A stretch of 64,000 nucleotides of DNA from Paenalicyclobacillus ferrooxydans (GCF_001399675.1 NZ_LJCO01000103.1:1-64000), one strand, 5' to 3'; counted from the first letter of the stretch, positions 32,917-43,456 are shown. Notes: generated by a model from the letters alone, not told the origin. A program made the numbers and translations.

Positions 32917-35900
32917 ATGGACGCCGTAGACGTGCGGAGCGAAACAGGCTCAACTGCGCCTGCCGACCTCGTAACACAACTCCTCCCGATGATTGAAACC
33001 GTTCGGGTCCACAGGGCCAGACGACAGCTCGCAGTTGTCTTGAAGCCTTGCCCTGTGCATTTCGGACTAGAAGCTCCTGGAGCAGATTTCAAGGCGCAGG
33101 TCGCCCAGTTTGTGGGGCAGTTTCGAAGTCTGCAAGCGGTTTGTGAAAGTCAATTTGCGGATGCCAATTACACTCTCTTGACGGAGGAGCGGATTCATCC
33201 GTCAAGCGTGTCAGAAGACGTCATCAACGTGCTGGTCGATGTGCTGCTCGACTGGTACGTGGATGATGAAGGGATTACTGGGAACATGCTTCGACACGCT
33301 GCGCGTGTGCTCCAAGTGTCCGATGGCGGTTGGCAGTTACAGTTTTGTCTTGGCACAGAAGCGGAATGCGCAAAAGTCCAAAAGAAACAGGCGCTTACGT
33401 GGATTGCAGAGCAGTGCAAGAGGGCGTTTGGCGTCCAGCTGTCGGCAATTTGCACAGTCGATTATCTCGCTCAAGTGCGGCAAGAGGCACTCCGCAAGGA
33501 ACTGGACGATGCACAGCAAAGAGAAGTCGCAGACATGATTGCACGGGAGCAAGAGCTTGCGAAACGGGCAGAGACGGTCGAGGAGAAACGTCCGGAGGGC
33601 GGTGACCGCCCTTGGCGGCGCAAGAAAGAGGACGATGGCCCAATTGTGCCCTTGTGTCTGGGGCGTGCGATTGATGACCAACCGATCTCGATTCACGATA
33701 TCCAGGATGAAATGCGCAGAGCTGTTGTGGAAGGGCGCGTGTTCCGCCATGAAGTGCGGACATTACCGAGTGGTCGAACACTTGTGCAGTTTAACATCAC
33801 AGATGACAAAGATTCCATCTCAGCCAAACTGTTTGCGAGCACTGACCGTCAACTGCAGGCACTTGCCGACCTCAAGGACGGCGTAACCATAAGGATTGCA
33901 GGTAATGTACAGTTTGACACGTACGCCAAGGAACTCGTGTTCATGATCCAAGACATGCAACCGGGTGAATCTGCAGCTCGTAAGGACACTGCAACAGATA
34001 AACGTGTTGAGTTGCATATGCATTCAACGATGTCTACTTTAGACGGCCTGAATGAAGTGAAAGACTACGTTAAACAAGCTGCGAAGTGGGGCCATCAGGC
34101 AGTTGCCATCACAGACCACGGAGTCGCCCAGGCCTTCCCGGAAGCGTACGCTGCAGGGAAGAAGAACGAGATCAAAGTGATCCTCGGGGTTGAAGCCTAT
34201 GTTGTGGACGATGGGGCGCCGATTGTCTATCGACCCGATGACAGCGCACTTGACGCTGCGACTTTTGTCGTTTTTGACACCGAGACAACCGGTTTGAACG
34301 CACGGGAAGATACGCTGATTGAACTCAGTGCGGTCAAAGTGGTGAACGGCGAGATTGTCGATACATTTACGACACTTATCGACCCGTTGCGCCGCATTCC
34401 GCAGAAAGTCTCAGAGCTGACTGGCATCACGGATGACATGGTGAGGGGTCAACCGCAGCTTGAAGACGCCTTGAATCGGTTTCGCAGTTTTGCCAGTGGT
34501 GCCGTATGGGTTGCGCATAATGCAGAGTTTGACGTCGGATTCCTTGGCCAGTGTGCAAGACGTCTCTCGATGCCGGACTGGAAGGAGCCCGTCATCGATA
34601 CGCTTGCGTTGGCAAGAGCACTGTACCCTGGGGAGAAGAACTACCGTCTCAAGACGTTAACGCAAAAGTTTGAGGTTCAATTGGTCAACCACCACCGCGC
34701 TCTGGCTGACTCCGAGGCCACAGCCAAGGTATTTTTGAAATTGCTGGAGGGTGTAAAAGCCCGGCAGATTCATCGAGTCATGCAGTTAAACACGCTGCGT
34801 GGGGGCGTCGATGTGACACGGGTTCGTCCGTTTCATCTCACGATGCTTGCGCAAAATACTGCTGGTCTTAGAAACGTTTATGAACTCATTTCTTTTTCTC
34901 ATACCGAGACTTTTCATCGAGTTCCCAGACTTCCGCGAAGTGAACTCTCTAAGCGTCGGCAAGGTGTGTTGATTGGCAGTGCATGTCAGCAAGGAGAGGT
35001 ATTTCAGTCTTTTCTGCGTGGGAAGTCGATAGAAGAGATTGAAGAAGTCTGCCGTTTTTACGACTACCTCGAGATCCAACCCTTGCTTCACTATGAACCT
35101 TTGATTCGCGAGGGGCTGATTCAAAGTCTCGAGAGTGTGAAGGAGATCCATCGGCAAATTGTAGACATCGGGAAACGTCTTGAGATTCCTGTTGTGGCAA
35201 CCGGGGATGTCCATTATCTGAACCCGGAGGACGCGGTATACCGGGATATCTTCCTGCAGTCTCAAGGGACGACCGGGCCGCAGCCGCCGATGCACTTCTA
35301 CACGACAGACGAGATGCTCTCTGCTTTCTCATACCTCGGTGAAGATGCCATGGACGTGGTTGTTCACAACACGGTGCACGTTGCAGAGCTGATTGAAGAA
35401 GTGCGGCCAATGCCGAATGAACTCTTTACGCCCGTGATTCCTGGGGCAGAGGAAGAGATCGAGCGCATGTCGTACGAAAAGGCGCGACGTCTGTACGGTG
35501 ATCCGTTGCCGGAAATTGTCGAAGCGCGGCTGAAAAAGGAATTGAACTCGATTATCACACACGGGTTCGCCGTCATTTACTTGATTGCACACAAACTCGT
35601 GGTCAAGTCACTGTCGGATGGCTACTTGGTTGGCAGTCGTGGATCCGTTGGTTCGTCACTAGTCGCCACCATGACGGATATTACCGAGGTCAATCCGCTG
35701 CCGCCGCATTACCGTTGTGAGACGTGCAAATATAACGAGTTCATCGAAGACGGATCGGTTGGTTCCGGTTTTGATTTACCGGAGAAAGACTGCCCGAACT
35801 GCGGCACACCGCTCGTCAAGGACGGACAAGACATCCCGTTTGAGACATTCCTTGGCTTCAAAGGCGACAAGGTACCTGATATTGACCTGAACTTTTCTGG

Positions 35901-37311
35901 CGAATACCAGCCGCGAGCGCACGCATACACCGTCGAACTGTTTGGTGAGGACCACGTCTTCCGTGCGGGCACAATCTCCACTGTTGCGGAGAAAACGGCC
36001 TACGGCTATGTTCGCAAGTTTGCGGATGAACGGGGTATGGTGCTGCGAAATGCTGAAATTGACCGACTGGTTCAGGGGTGTACGGGGATCAAGCGGACAA
36101 CCGGGCAGCACCCGGGTGGCATGGTGGTCGTGCCGTCACATAAGTCGATTTACGAATTTACGCCCGTTCAGTACCCTGCAGATGACCAGAGTGCGGGAAT
36201 GCGGACGACACACTTTGATTATCACTCTGGCCTTGAAAGCTGTCTGTTAAAGCTTGATATCCTCGGACATGACGATCCAACGGTCATTCGTATGCTTCAG
36301 GACCTCACCGGAGTCGATCCGAAGACGATTCCGCTCGACGATTCGAAGGTGATTGGGCTCTTTAGCGGCACAGACACGCTTGGGGTTGCATCTAAGGACA
36401 TTCGTTCCAACACTGGGACGTATGCAATTCCTGAGTTTGGCACCAAGTTTGTCAGGCAGATGCTTGAGGACACGAGGCCGACGACGTTCTCCGAGTTGGT
36501 CCGTATTTCTGGTCTGTCCCACGGGACGGACGTGTGGTTGAACAACGCGCAAGACTTGATTCGCCGAGGTGTAGCTACACTGTCTGAAGTCATCTGCGCA
36601 CGCGATGACATCATGGTCTACTTGATCTACAAGGGCCTGGACCCGTCGCGGGCATTCAAAATTATGGAAGGCATCCGGAAAGGCAAAGGCGTCACAGAAG
36701 ACGACGAGAGTTACATGAGACAGTTTGATGTTCCGGATTGGTACATTGAGTCCGGACGCCGTATTAAATACATGTTTCCGAAGGCCCACGCGGCCGCTTA
36801 TGTTCTGATGGCTGTGCGTATTGCATGGTTCAAAATCCATCATCCACTGGCCTTCTACGCAACCTACTTCACCGTTCGCGCGGATGACTTCGACGTTGAA
36901 CTGATGGCTCGGGGACGCGAAGCTATCGTGGCACGCATTGAGGAGATCGAGGCGAAGGGTAATGCAGCGCTGCCAAAGGAGAAGAGTCTGTTGACGGTGC
37001 TTGAAGTGGCACTTGAGATGGTCGTGCGCGGATTCCGCTTTTTGCCCGTCAATCTCTATCAGTCCCATGCGAACAAGTTCCAGGTGATAGAAGACCAGCA
37101 GGCGCTGTTACCCCCGTTTGCCGCTATTCCTGGCGTTGGCGAGGCAGCAGCAGCGAGCTTGCACCGTGCAGCTTCAGAGGGTGAGTTTCTCTCCATCGAG
37201 GATCTCCAATCTCGCAGTCGGGTCTCGAAGACTGTTGTTGAGATTCTCGAAGGGCTTGGTTGCCTGAAGGGGATGCCGGAGACCAACCAGTTATCTCTGT
37301 TTGACCTATAG
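32917..37311 (+). CDS. polC: DNA polymerase III alpha subunit, PolC type
   Basis: The 1464-residue replicase of low-GC Gram-positives is complete. In order: N-terminal and OB regions (to about 360), PHP domain starting at VELHMHSTMSTLDGL (about 365), an inserted DEDD 3'-5' exonuclease (FVVFDTETTGLN, about 450-610), resumption of PHP, a Cys4 zinc site (CETCKY, CPNCGTP), the polymerase motif KVPDIDLNFSGEY (about 985), and a helix-hairpin-helix near the C-terminus (AIPGVGEAAAASL). The end LSLFDL resembles a beta-clamp-binding tail (QLSLF). ATG 32917 follows TTGGGGGGAAG. Confidence 0.97.
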   Translation: MDAVDVRSETGSTAPADLVTQLLPMIETVRVHRARRQLAVVLKPCPVHFGLEAPGADFKAQVAQFVGQFRSLQAVCESQFADANYTLLTEERIHPSSVSEDVINVLVDVLLDWYVDDEGITGNMLRHAARVLQVSDGGWQLQFCLGTEAECAKVQKKQALTWIAEQCKRAFGVQLSAICTVDYLAQVRQEALRKELDDAQQREVADMIAREQELAKRAETVEEKRPEGGDRPWRRKKEDDGPIVPLCLGRAIDDQPISIHDIQDEMRRAVVEGRVFRHEVRTLPSGRTLVQFNITDDKDSISAKLFASTDRQLQALADLKDGVTIRIAGNVQFDTYAKELVFMIQDMQPGESAARKDTATDKRVELHMHSTMSTLDGLNEVKDYVKQAAKWGHQAVAITDHGVAQAFPEAYAAGKKNEIKVILGVEAYVVDDGAPIVYRPDDSALDAATFVVFDTETTGLNAREDTLIELSAVKVVNGEIVDTFTTLIDPLRRIPQKVSELTGITDDMVRGQPQLEDALNRFRSFASGAVWVAHNAEFDVGFLGQCARRLSMPDWKEPVIDTLALARALYPGEKNYRLKTLTQKFEVQLVNHHRALADSEATAKVFLKLLEGVKARQIHRVMQLNTLRGGVDVTRVRPFHLTMLAQNTAGLRNVYELISFSHTETFHRVPRLPRSELSKRRQGVLIGSACQQGEVFQSFLRGKSIEEIEEVCRFYDYLEIQPLLHYEPLIREGLIQSLESVKEIHRQIVDIGKRLEIPVVATGDVHYLNPEDAVYRDIFLQSQGTTGPQPPMHFYTTDEMLSAFSYLGEDAMDVVVHNTVHVAELIEEVRPMPNELFTPVIPGAEEEIERMSYEKARRLYGDPLPEIVEARLKKELNSIITHGFAVIYLIAHKLVVKSLSDGYLVGSRGSVGSSLVATMTDITEVNPLPPHYRCETCKYNEFIEDGSVGSGFDLPEKDCPNCGTPLVKDGQDIPFETFLGFKGDKVPDIDLNFSGEYQPRAHAYTVELFGEDHVFRAGTISTVAEKTAYGYVRKFADERGMVLRNAEIDRLVQGCTGIKRTTGQHPGGMVVVPSHKSIYEFTPVQYPADDQSAGMRTTHFDYHSGLESCLLKLDILGHDDPTVIRMLQDLTGVDPKTIPLDDSKVIGLFSGTDTLGVASKDIRSNTGTYAIPEFGTKFVRQMLEDTRPTTFSELVRISGLSHGTDVWLNNAQDLIRRGVATLSEVICARDDIMVYLIYKGLDPSRAFKIMEGIRKGKGVTEDDESYMRQFDVPDWYIESGRRIKYMFPKAHAAAYVLMAVRIAWFKIHHPLAFYATYFTVRADDFDVELMARGREAIVARIEEIEAKGNAALPKEKSLLTVLEVALEMVVRGFRFLPVNLYQSHANKFQVIEDQQALLPPFAAIPGVGEAAAASLHRAASEGEFLSIEDLQSRSRVSKTVVEILEGLGCLKGMPETNQLSLFDL

Positions 37312-37410
37312 TTCTTGCGTGAAATGGTTTGATTGTTGTTTTGTGCGACTTCTCTGATGGATCGTCCTGTGTTTGAAAATAGGATGGGGCATCACAAGAT
37401 GTGAACAGGT

Positions 37411-37453
37411 AAAAGGCTGGCCCGTTGTCCATGACGACGGGCCAGCCTTTTTG
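37411..37453. terminator. Bidirectional terminator between polC and tdk
   Basis: AAAAGGCTGGCCCGT (37411-37425) pairs with ACGGGCCAGCCTTTTT (37437-37452). A-rich and T-rich flanks serve both polC and the convergent tdk. Confidence 0.92.
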
Positions 37454-37507
37454 ATATTCAGTGAGTCAGATGCCAGCCGGGCTCCACTGGGCCCCAACGG
37501 CAGTTTA

Positions 37508-38239
37508 CTATTCGTCTGCCGCAGCGACTTCTGCACGCACGACATCAACAACCGACCGCGTGTCGACCGGATAGACCTCTGTCGATTCCGAGTAGAAGGT
37601 GACATGACAGCGTCGGCACCGAGGTTCGTAAGACTCTGTGGCTCCGGGAAAGACAATCGGATCGTTCCATGCCGCAGGTCGGCCGTCGATGAGACGCTGT
37701 GGCAGGACAGCTGGCGCGCCGCAGCGAACGCACGTTGACGTGAGGCTAACGCGCTCGTCTGCGAGGGCAAGGATATCGCCCATCGGGCCAAAGGGCATAC
37801 CGCGAAAATCTTTGTCTAGTCCGGAGACGACAACGAGACAACGCTGACGCAAAAGCTGAGCGAGCACTTTGATGATGACATACCCGTCAGCGTCCCGTTC
37901 CATGAAAAACTGGACTTCGTCACACGCGACGATCCCATATGTATTGGTCATCACATCGTTGTACAAGGCGATGGGACTGTCAACCAGAGTGGCCTCGATT
38001 CGTTGTCCGCTGTGGCTCGCAATCTGTGTATCTGAGTAGCGCGTGTCGAGTCCGTGTTTATACACGCCGATGCGCCTAGCTTTGTAGACAATGTCTTCAC
38101 GCCTCGCAGCCTGTGCTCGAATTGCCTCGACACGTTCAAAAGTGCGGATCCGAGCAATCAGTTCTTCTGTCTTTCCCGACATCATGTTTCCTGTAATAAC
38201 CAAAAGATGTCCAACATCCGGGTTGGGCGTGTCAAACAT
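37508..38239 (-). CDS. tdk: Thymidine kinase (TK1 type)
   Basis: The 243-residue salvage enzyme phosphorylates thymidine. P-loop GNMMSGKTEEL is at 17-27, Walker B with catalytic Glu108 in ACDEVQFF, the lasso signature GLDKDFRGMPFGPM at 140-153, and a structural zinc held by Cys170, Cys173, Cys208 and Cys211. It is somewhat longer than the usual 190-200 residues, with extra length around 40-60 and at the C-terminus. It is on the minus strand, interrupting the polC-rimP order known in Bacilli. SD GGAAAGGAAG stands about ten bases before the ATG. Confidence 0.95.
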   Translation of the reverse strand: MFDTPNPDVGHLLVITGNMMSGKTEELIARIRTFERVEAIRAQAARREDIVYKARRIGVYKHGLDTRYSDTQIASHSGQRIEATLVDSPIALYNDVMTNTYGIVACDEVQFFMERDADGYVIIKVLAQLLRQRCLVVVSGLDKDFRGMPFGPMGDILALADERVSLTSTCVRCGAPAVLPQRLIDGRPAAWNDPIVFPGATESYEPRCRRCHVTFYSESTEVYPVDTRSVVDVVRAEVAAADE

Positions 38240-38579
38240 TGTAAGTCAGACTTCCTTTCCATTGTTACGTCGCTTTTCGGTTGCTGTTATCGTATCGTCG
38301 CGGTTCACACACTGTTACTTAGGAGTCTTTCCGACTGCAAAATTCGACAAAAAAACGGCCCTTTCCTTCCGTCTAGTGGAATTTGTCCGTGTCAAAAATT
38401 CATTGACTCACTTACTTTGAAACGTGGACCGTTTTAGGACGGGGTCGAGCTGACTCAAGTGCTGGCTCGAACGGCCGAGCCCGATAAGGATACACTTCTA
38501 TTTTAAGTCACTAGCCAGAAAGAGAAAACAGGTTGAAATGTGCCAAATTGCCTAAACAGTTTTTAGGAGAGTGGCGGGA
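38240..38579. other. 340-bp divergent intergenic region, tdk / glycosyltransferase
   Basis: No gene is seen here. The minus strand has a TTGACA (38390-38395 as TGTCAA) but no -10 at proper spacing. AAAACGG at 38352 could pair with CCGTTTT at 38429 over a long loop, and GGCTCG (38463-38468) pairs with CGAGCC (38475-38480). The region must hold divergent promoters but none is convincing by eye. It is more A/T-rich than its surroundings near both ends. Confidence 0.5.
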
Positions 38580-39503
38580 TTGGAAAAAACCAGAAGGATA
38601 AATTCTTATAGCCCCGGACCTGCCCTTCAGCGCCTGTATCGCCAAGATACACTGGGTTTAAACGTTCAGCGACCCAAACCCATACGGGGTCCCAAGGACT
38701 TGCGACGATACTCCTCAGTGGTCACGGTGGTCATTCCTTCCTACAATCCAGGCGGATATCTCAAAGAGGCCGTTAAAAGTGTATTCACACAGACGTATAA
38801 AAATTGGCGCATGATTATTGTCGATGATGCTTCGTCCGATGGCAGCATTGCAAGTATCCGTGAATACTTAAGAGACCCTCGGATTAGGGTGATCCGCAAT
38901 AAAAAGAACATGGGCCAAACGAAGTCTCTCAATGTTGCCCTAAAACATGTGCATACGCCATTCATAGTTCAGCTGGACAGTGATGATTGGTTCTTGCCGC
39001 ATACTTTACAAACACTGGTCAAGGAAACTCGCAATATCGGGCCAAATGTTGCACTCATCAGTGGAAACATTAAACTTCTGTGGCGCGCCAAAGGTGGAAA
39101 TCCGAGCAAATCGCTCGTTATCAAAGGGAGGCAGTTCAAAGATAAGTACCCGTTTTTACTTTCCAATAAATCTTGTTGGCCGCGATTTTACCGGACGAGG
39201 GCCTTGCGAGCAGTCGGTGGATGGCCTACAGACGGACCTTATGAAGGGAGATATATTGAAGACCTGCGAATTCTGTTTAAACTGATACCGAGATATAGAT
39301 TCAAGTGGATTGATAAGACTCTGTACGTACACCGCCGTCATAACAAGAGTATGACTCACCACACCCAGAAAATGAAAAAAACACTTTACTGGTTAATTGA
39401 CAAAACCTTAAGAGACTGGGGTGACGAGTACCTCCCCACATACAGACTTCTGCGCAATGGCTATCCTCAGCTAAAATCGTTAGTCCCAAAGCGTGCTCTG
39501 TAA
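38580..39503 (+). CDS. GT2-family glycosyltransferase
   Basis: The predicted 307-residue cytosolic protein has the GT-A fold of family 2: VVTVVIPSYNPGGYLKEAV near 47, IIVDDASSDGS, NMGQTKSLNVAL and the metal-binding DSDDW at 133-137. The acceptor region ends in basic, Tyr-rich sequence. It has no membrane span. I prefer TTG 38580 because AGGAGA (38565-38570) leaves nine bases to it; the in-frame GTG at 38571 abuts the SD. Base use is more A/T-rich than in neighbours and the gene has no pathway partners, which suggests acquisition. Sugar and acceptor are unknown. Confidence 0.88.
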   Translation: MEKTRRINSYSPGPALQRLYRQDTLGLNVQRPKPIRGPKDLRRYSSVVTVVIPSYNPGGYLKEAVKSVFTQTYKNWRMIIVDDASSDGSIASIREYLRDPRIRVIRNKKNMGQTKSLNVALKHVHTPFIVQLDSDDWFLPHTLQTLVKETRNIGPNVALISGNIKLLWRAKGGNPSKSLVIKGRQFKDKYPFLLSNKSCWPRFYRTRALRAVGGWPTDGPYEGRYIEDLRILFKLIPRYRFKWIDKTLYVHRRHNKSMTHHTQKMKKTLYWLIDKTLRDWGDEYLPTYRLLRNGYPQLKSLVPKRAL

Positions 39504-39540
39504 TCGGATATTCGTTTTGGTGCACAGTGAACGAAAATCA

Positions 39541-39590
39541 AAAATCACTCCTCAACGAGCCAGTTGGCTCGGTGAAGAGTGATTTTTTTA
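39541..39590. terminator. Bidirectional terminator between glycosyltransferase and typA
   Basis: AAAATCACTC pairs with GAGTGATTTTTTT, TCA with TGA, and the apical CGAGCC with GGCTCG around AGTT. A-run and T-run flanks serve both convergent genes. Confidence 0.9.
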
Positions 39591-39671
39591 TCTGTCACGA
39601 TCCGTTGTGCGTCTTTGTTTCGCTTGTGCACCAGCGTCGTTCAGCTCTGGTACCCGGCAGCTCCGTATGAT

Positions 39672-41504
39672 TTACTGGGGCTGTTTGGCACGTTTCGCCG
39701 ATTTTTCACGTTCGCCCTTGTTTAAGATGCGCTTGCGAAGCCGGAAGCTCTGCGGCGTTATCTCACACAGTTCGTCGTCTTCAATGTACGTAATCGCCGC
39801 TTCCAGACTCAACTGCCTGGGCGTCTTCAGTCGTGTTGTTTCGTCCTTCGTGGAAGAACGGACGTTGGTCATATGCTTCTGTTTCGTGCAGTTGACCGCC
39901 AGGTCGTTCTCACGGGAGTGTTCCCCGATAATCATCCCTTCGTACACCTCAGTACCCGGTGTGATGAACATTACGCCGCGGTCTTCCAGGTTTTGCAGAC
40001 TGTACGCTGTAGCCGGGCCGCTGTCAATGGACACCAACACACCTTGGCGCCTCGTCGTGACTTCGCCGCGCCATGGTCCGTATTCGAGGAAACTATGGTG
40101 CATGATCCCGTAGCCTCTGGTCAGGGTCAGGAATTCGGTCCGAAACCCAATCAATCCGCGCGCCGGGACGGTGAATTCGAGACGCGTGGACTCGCCGGAT
40201 GCCGACGGTTCCAGGTGACGCATTTCTGCTTTGCGCAGACCAAGTGTCTCGATGACAGCGCCAACTGCTTCGCTCGGCACATCGGCAACGAGGTATTCAA
40301 TCGGCTCGTAGACGGTATCGCCTTCACGACGCAAAATGACCTGTGGTTTCGAGACCTGGAACTCGTATCCTTCGCGACGCATCTTCTCAATCAGGATGGA
40401 GAGATGAAGTTCACCGCGGCTGGCAACGAGAAACGTATCTGCATCGTCCGTCTCATTGACGCGCAGACTGACATCCGATTCGAGCTCTGCAAACAGTCTG
40501 TCGCGAACTCGCCTTGAGGTGACATAGGTGCCTTCACGTCCGGCCATCGGGCTGTCGTTCACGAGAAATGCCATTTCGAGCGTCGGTTCGTCGATGCGAA
40601 GGAGCGGCAGTGGATCTGCGTTGTCCGGGTCGCAGACGGTTTCGCCGACGGTCAGGTCCTCGATGCCAGCGACGGCAACAATATCACCAGCGACAGCCAA
40701 GTCCACTTCAATGCGGCGCAGACCTTCGAATCCAAACAGTTTTGTAATGCGTGAACGTGCAATAGAACCGTCGCGCTTTACAACAGCGATACTTTGACCG
40801 ACCGATATGGTGCCGCGCGCAATCCGTCCGATGCCGATGCGACCCATGAACTCGTTGTAGTCGAGCATTGTGACTTGCCACTGAAGAGGCCCATCGGGAT
40901 CGACCGTTGGGTTCGGAATGTGCGTGACAATAGCATCAAAAATCGGTTTCATGTCTGTGCCAGGCACATTTGGGTCTGTCGTTGCGACGCCTTGCAGTGC
41001 CGAGGCGTAAACAACGGGAAAATCGCACTGCTCGATGCTGGCTCCAAGCTCGATGAACAGGTCGAGAACCTCATCGACGACTTCGGCAGGCCGAGCTGCC
41101 GGTCGGTCCATCTTGTTCACCACGACAATCGGCGTGAGACCTTCGGCAAGCGCCCGACCAAGTACGAACTTCGTTTGCGGCATAACACCCTCGAAGGCGT
41201 CGACAACGAGGAGTACTCCGTCAACCATCTTCACGATTCGCTCGACTTCACCGCTGAAATCCGCGTGTCCGGGTGTATCGACAATGTTGATTTTGTAATC
41301 TTCGTAAGGAATAGCTGTGTTTTTGGCCAGAATGGTAATCCCGCGCTCACGCTCGAGTTCACCGGAATCCATTGCGCGCTCCTGGACCTGTTCGTTTGAA
41401 CGAAACAGTCCGGATTGTCGTAATAACTGGTCGACAAGACTGGTCTTACCATGGTCGACGTGAGCCACAATGGCCACGTTTCGAAGCGAATTTGTTGCTG
41501 ACAT
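39672..41504 (-). CDS. typA: TypA/BipA ribosome-associated GTPase
   Basis: The 610-residue translational GTPase assists 50S assembly and stress adaptation. G1 [12 protein letters not shown] (14-25), G3 [12 protein letters not shown] and G4 NKMD are intact. EF-G-like domains III and V and the unique C-terminal domain ([29 protein letters not shown]) follow. The minus-strand ATG at 41504 has AGGTGAGGA upstream. The basic tail after residue 590 is short. It diverges from rimP. Confidence 0.96.
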   Translation of the reverse strand: MSATNSLRNVAIVAHVDHGKTSLVDQLLRQSGLFRSNEQVQERAMDSGELERERGITILAKNTAIPYEDYKINIVDTPGHADFSGEVERIVKMVDGVLLVVDAFEGVMPQTKFVLGRALAEGLTPIVVVNKMDRPAARPAEVVDEVLDLFIELGASIEQCDFPVVYASALQGVATTDPNVPGTDMKPIFDAIVTHIPNPTVDPDGPLQWQVTMLDYNEFMGRIGIGRIARGTISVGQSIAVVKRDGSIARSRITKLFGFEGLRRIEVDLAVAGDIVAVAGIEDLTVGETVCDPDNADPLPLLRIDEPTLEMAFLVNDSPMAGREGTYVTSRRVRDRLFAELESDVSLRVNETDDADTFLVASRGELHLSILIEKMRREGYEFQVSKPQVILRREGDTVYEPIEYLVADVPSEAVGAVIETLGLRKAEMRHLEPSASGESTRLEFTVPARGLIGFRTEFLTLTRGYGIMHHSFLEYGPWRGEVTTRRQGVLVSIDSGPATAYSLQNLEDRGVMFITPGTEVYEGMIIGEHSRENDLAVNCTKQKHMTNVRSSTKDETTRLKTPRQLSLEAAITYIEDDELCEITPQSFRLRKRILNKGEREKSAKRAKQPQ

Positions 41505-41620
41505 TTTTATCCTCACCTGTCATACTGGTTTATTGTTCTCTGGAGACGGAGAGTTCGCGGTCCTTCCAAAGACCATACCATCTCCGGCGCATCGGTGCAA
41601 TTAGTTAACGATAAATGTCT

Positions 41621-41649
41621 TTGCCATTGAGTGGGATCCGTGCTATACT
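41621..41649 (+). promoter_or_regulatory. Sigma-A promoter of the rimP-nusA-infB operon
   Basis: TTGCCA (41621-41626), 17 bases and TATACT (41644-41649). The leader to the rimP GTG is about 135 bases. Confidence 0.82.
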
Positions 41650-41680
41650 CGGATTGTTAGGCTTCGTATAGGTTATGACG

Positions 41681-41706
41681 CGAAGAGTGGGGAAACCCAC
41701 TCTTCG
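41681..41706 (+). promoter_or_regulatory. GNRA-capped hairpin in the rimP leader
   Basis: CGAAGAGTGGG (41681-41691) pairs perfectly with CCCACTCTTCG (41696-41706) around a GAAA tetraloop. No T-tract follows, so it is not a terminator. It may stabilise the mRNA or form part of a protein-binding leader. Confidence 0.6.
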
Positions 41707-41791
41707 TTGCATGAACAGTGGCTGTTGGGTATTATCTGCCCGCATCTGCTGCCAGCCGAAGAGAGTGACGGTATCAAGGGGAGGTAACTCC

Positions 41792-42265
41792 GTGCCAAAA
41801 GAACGTGTGACAGACATCGTGGAGAAACTGGCGGAGCCGATTGTGGAAGAAGCAGGGCTTGAACTAGTGGACGTTGAGTTTAAAAAGGAAGGCGCCAACT
41901 GGTACCTGCGCGTGTTTATCGACAAACCGGAAGGGGTAGACATCGACGACTGTACACGGGTCAGCGAACAACTGTCTGACCGTCTGGATGAAGTCGATCC
42001 GATTCCAACGGCCTATTTCCTGGAGGTATCCTCGCCAGGCGCTGAACGCCCCTTGAAAAAACCATCGGACTTCGAGCGGGCTGTGGGTGAGCATGTACAT
42101 GTTTCCTTGTACGAAGCACTGGACGGCAGGAAGAGTTTCGAAGGAGAGCTCGCAAAGTATTCCAACGACGCCGTTACCCTGCACTACCTCGTGAAAGGGG
42201 TTCAGAAAACCGTCGAGATCCCAACCGAAAAAATTGCATCCGCGAGGCTGGCGGTTGAGTTTTAG
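41792..42265 (+). CDS. rimP: Ribosome maturation factor RimP
   Basis: RimP (157 residues) helps 30S maturation. Its signatures are [49 protein letters not shown] and [18 protein letters not shown] 41792 follows GGGAGGTAA. First gene of the rimP-nusA-rnpM-ylxQ-infB-rbfA operon, in the usual order. Confidence 0.95.
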   Translation: MPKERVTDIVEKLAEPIVEEAGLELVDVEFKKEGANWYLRVFIDKPEGVDIDDCTRVSEQLSDRLDEVDPIPTAYFLEVSSPGAERPLKKPSDFERAVGEHVHVSLYEALDGRKSFEGELAKYSNDAVTLHYLVKGVQKTVEIPTEKIASARLAVEF

Positions 42266-42328
42266 GTTGCGCTTAACGTGTGAGGACTGTTCGTTCTCGG
42301 CGACGGTGAAAGGGGGAGAAAACATTCA

Positions 42329-43456
42329 ATGAACGTTGAGTTTATCGAGGCTCTTGACCAACTGGCTAAGGAAAAGGGCATTGACAAAGACACCTTGCTC
42401 GAAGCCATTGAAGCGGCACTCATCTCGGCTTATAAACGAAACTTTAATTCTGCACCAAATGTCCGTGTAGAGATTGGCCGTGAGACGGGCGAGGTGCATG
42501 TGTTTGCCCGGAAGGAGGTTGTTGAAGTTCCTTCCGATACCCGGCTTGAAATCTCGCTGGACGCGGCGCTGGATATCAGTGCAGCGTACCAGATTGGGGA
42601 CGTCGTGGAAATCGAGGTGACACCGAGAGACTTCGGGCGGATTGCGGCTCAAACTGCAAAACAGGTCGTGACACAGCGGATTCGTGAGGCGGAACGTTCG
42701 ATTGTGTATCACAAGTACGTGGACCGCGAGGACGACATTGTCACGGGTGTGATTCAACGGCAGGATGCACGCGCGGCCTACGTAGACCTTGGTCAAACCG
42801 AAGCTGTCCTGCCGTTGTCGGAACAGATGCCGACGGATAAGTTCAAGATGGGTGACCGCATCAAGGCGTATATCACCCGTGTTGAGCGGACGACCAAAGG
42901 CCCGCAGATTGTTCTGTCACGGACGCATCCTGGTCTCTTGAAGCGACTGTTTGAACTCGAGGTTCCGGAAATATACGAAGGGGTCATCGAGATCAAGGGC
43001 GTGTCAAGGGAAGCGGGCTACCGGTCCAAGATTGCTGTTCACTCCAAGAATCCAGATGTCGATCCGATTGGCGCTTGCGTCGGTGCCCGCGGAATGCGTG
43101 TGCAGTCTGTAGTGACGGAACTCGGCGGCGAAAAGGTAGACATCATCAAGTGGAGTGAAGAGCCGGAGGAGTTCGTCGCGCACAGCCTGTCGCCAGCGAA
43201 GGTCTCGAGTGTGCAGATCCTTGACGAAGAACGGATCGCTCGGGCGATTGTCCCGGATTACCAACTGTCACTTGCGATTGGCAAAGAAGGGCAAAACGCG
43301 CGTTTGGCGGCGAAGTTGACCGGCTGGAAGATTGACATCAAGAGTGAAACCCAAGCAGCGGAACTCGGAATGTTTGGACGTATTGACTTTGAGGAAGATA
43401 CAGAAGAAGAAGAAGACGTCGGTACCCTGTCAGTCGATTGGCTAAACGAGCCGTAG
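42329..43456 (+). CDS. nusA: Transcription termination/antitermination factor NusA
   Basis: The 375-residue NusA binds RNA polymerase and modulates pausing and termination. The N-terminal polymerase-binding domain ([20 protein letters not shown]) is followed by S1 (about 133-200), KH1 and KH2 ([22 protein letters not shown]) domains. It lacks the C-terminal acidic repeats of enterobacterial NusA, as in Bacillus, but ends in a short acidic stretch ([11 protein letters not shown]). SD GGGGGAG precedes the ATG. Confidence 0.97.
   Translation: MNVEFIEALDQLAKEKGIDKDTLLEAIEAALISAYKRNFNSAPNVRVEIGRETGEVHVFARKEVVEVPSDTRLEISLDAALDISAAYQIGDVVEIEVTPRDFGRIAAQTAKQVVTQRIREAERSIVYHKYVDREDDIVTGVIQRQDARAAYVDLGQTEAVLPLSEQMPTDKFKMGDRIKAYITRVERTTKGPQIVLSRTHPGLLKRLFELEVPEIYEGVIEIKGVSREAGYRSKIAVHSKNPDVDPIGACVGARGMRVQSVVTELGGEKVDIIKWSEEPEEFVAHSLSPAKVSSVQILDEERIARAIVPDYQLSLAIGKEGQNARLAAKLTGWKIDIKSETQAAELGMFGRIDFEEDTEEEEDVGTLSVDWLNEP

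Noticed and set aside
38390-38395. TTGACA -35 on the minus strand for tdk
   Set aside because: No acceptable -10 at 16-18 bases.
38352-38435. Long-range hairpin AAAACGG/CCGTTTT upstream of the glycosyltransferase
   Set aside because: Only seven pairs over a loop of about 70 bases; could be chance.
40794-41399. Plus-strand open frame opposite typA
   Set aside because: A shadow of the conserved typA coding strand without ribosome-binding site.
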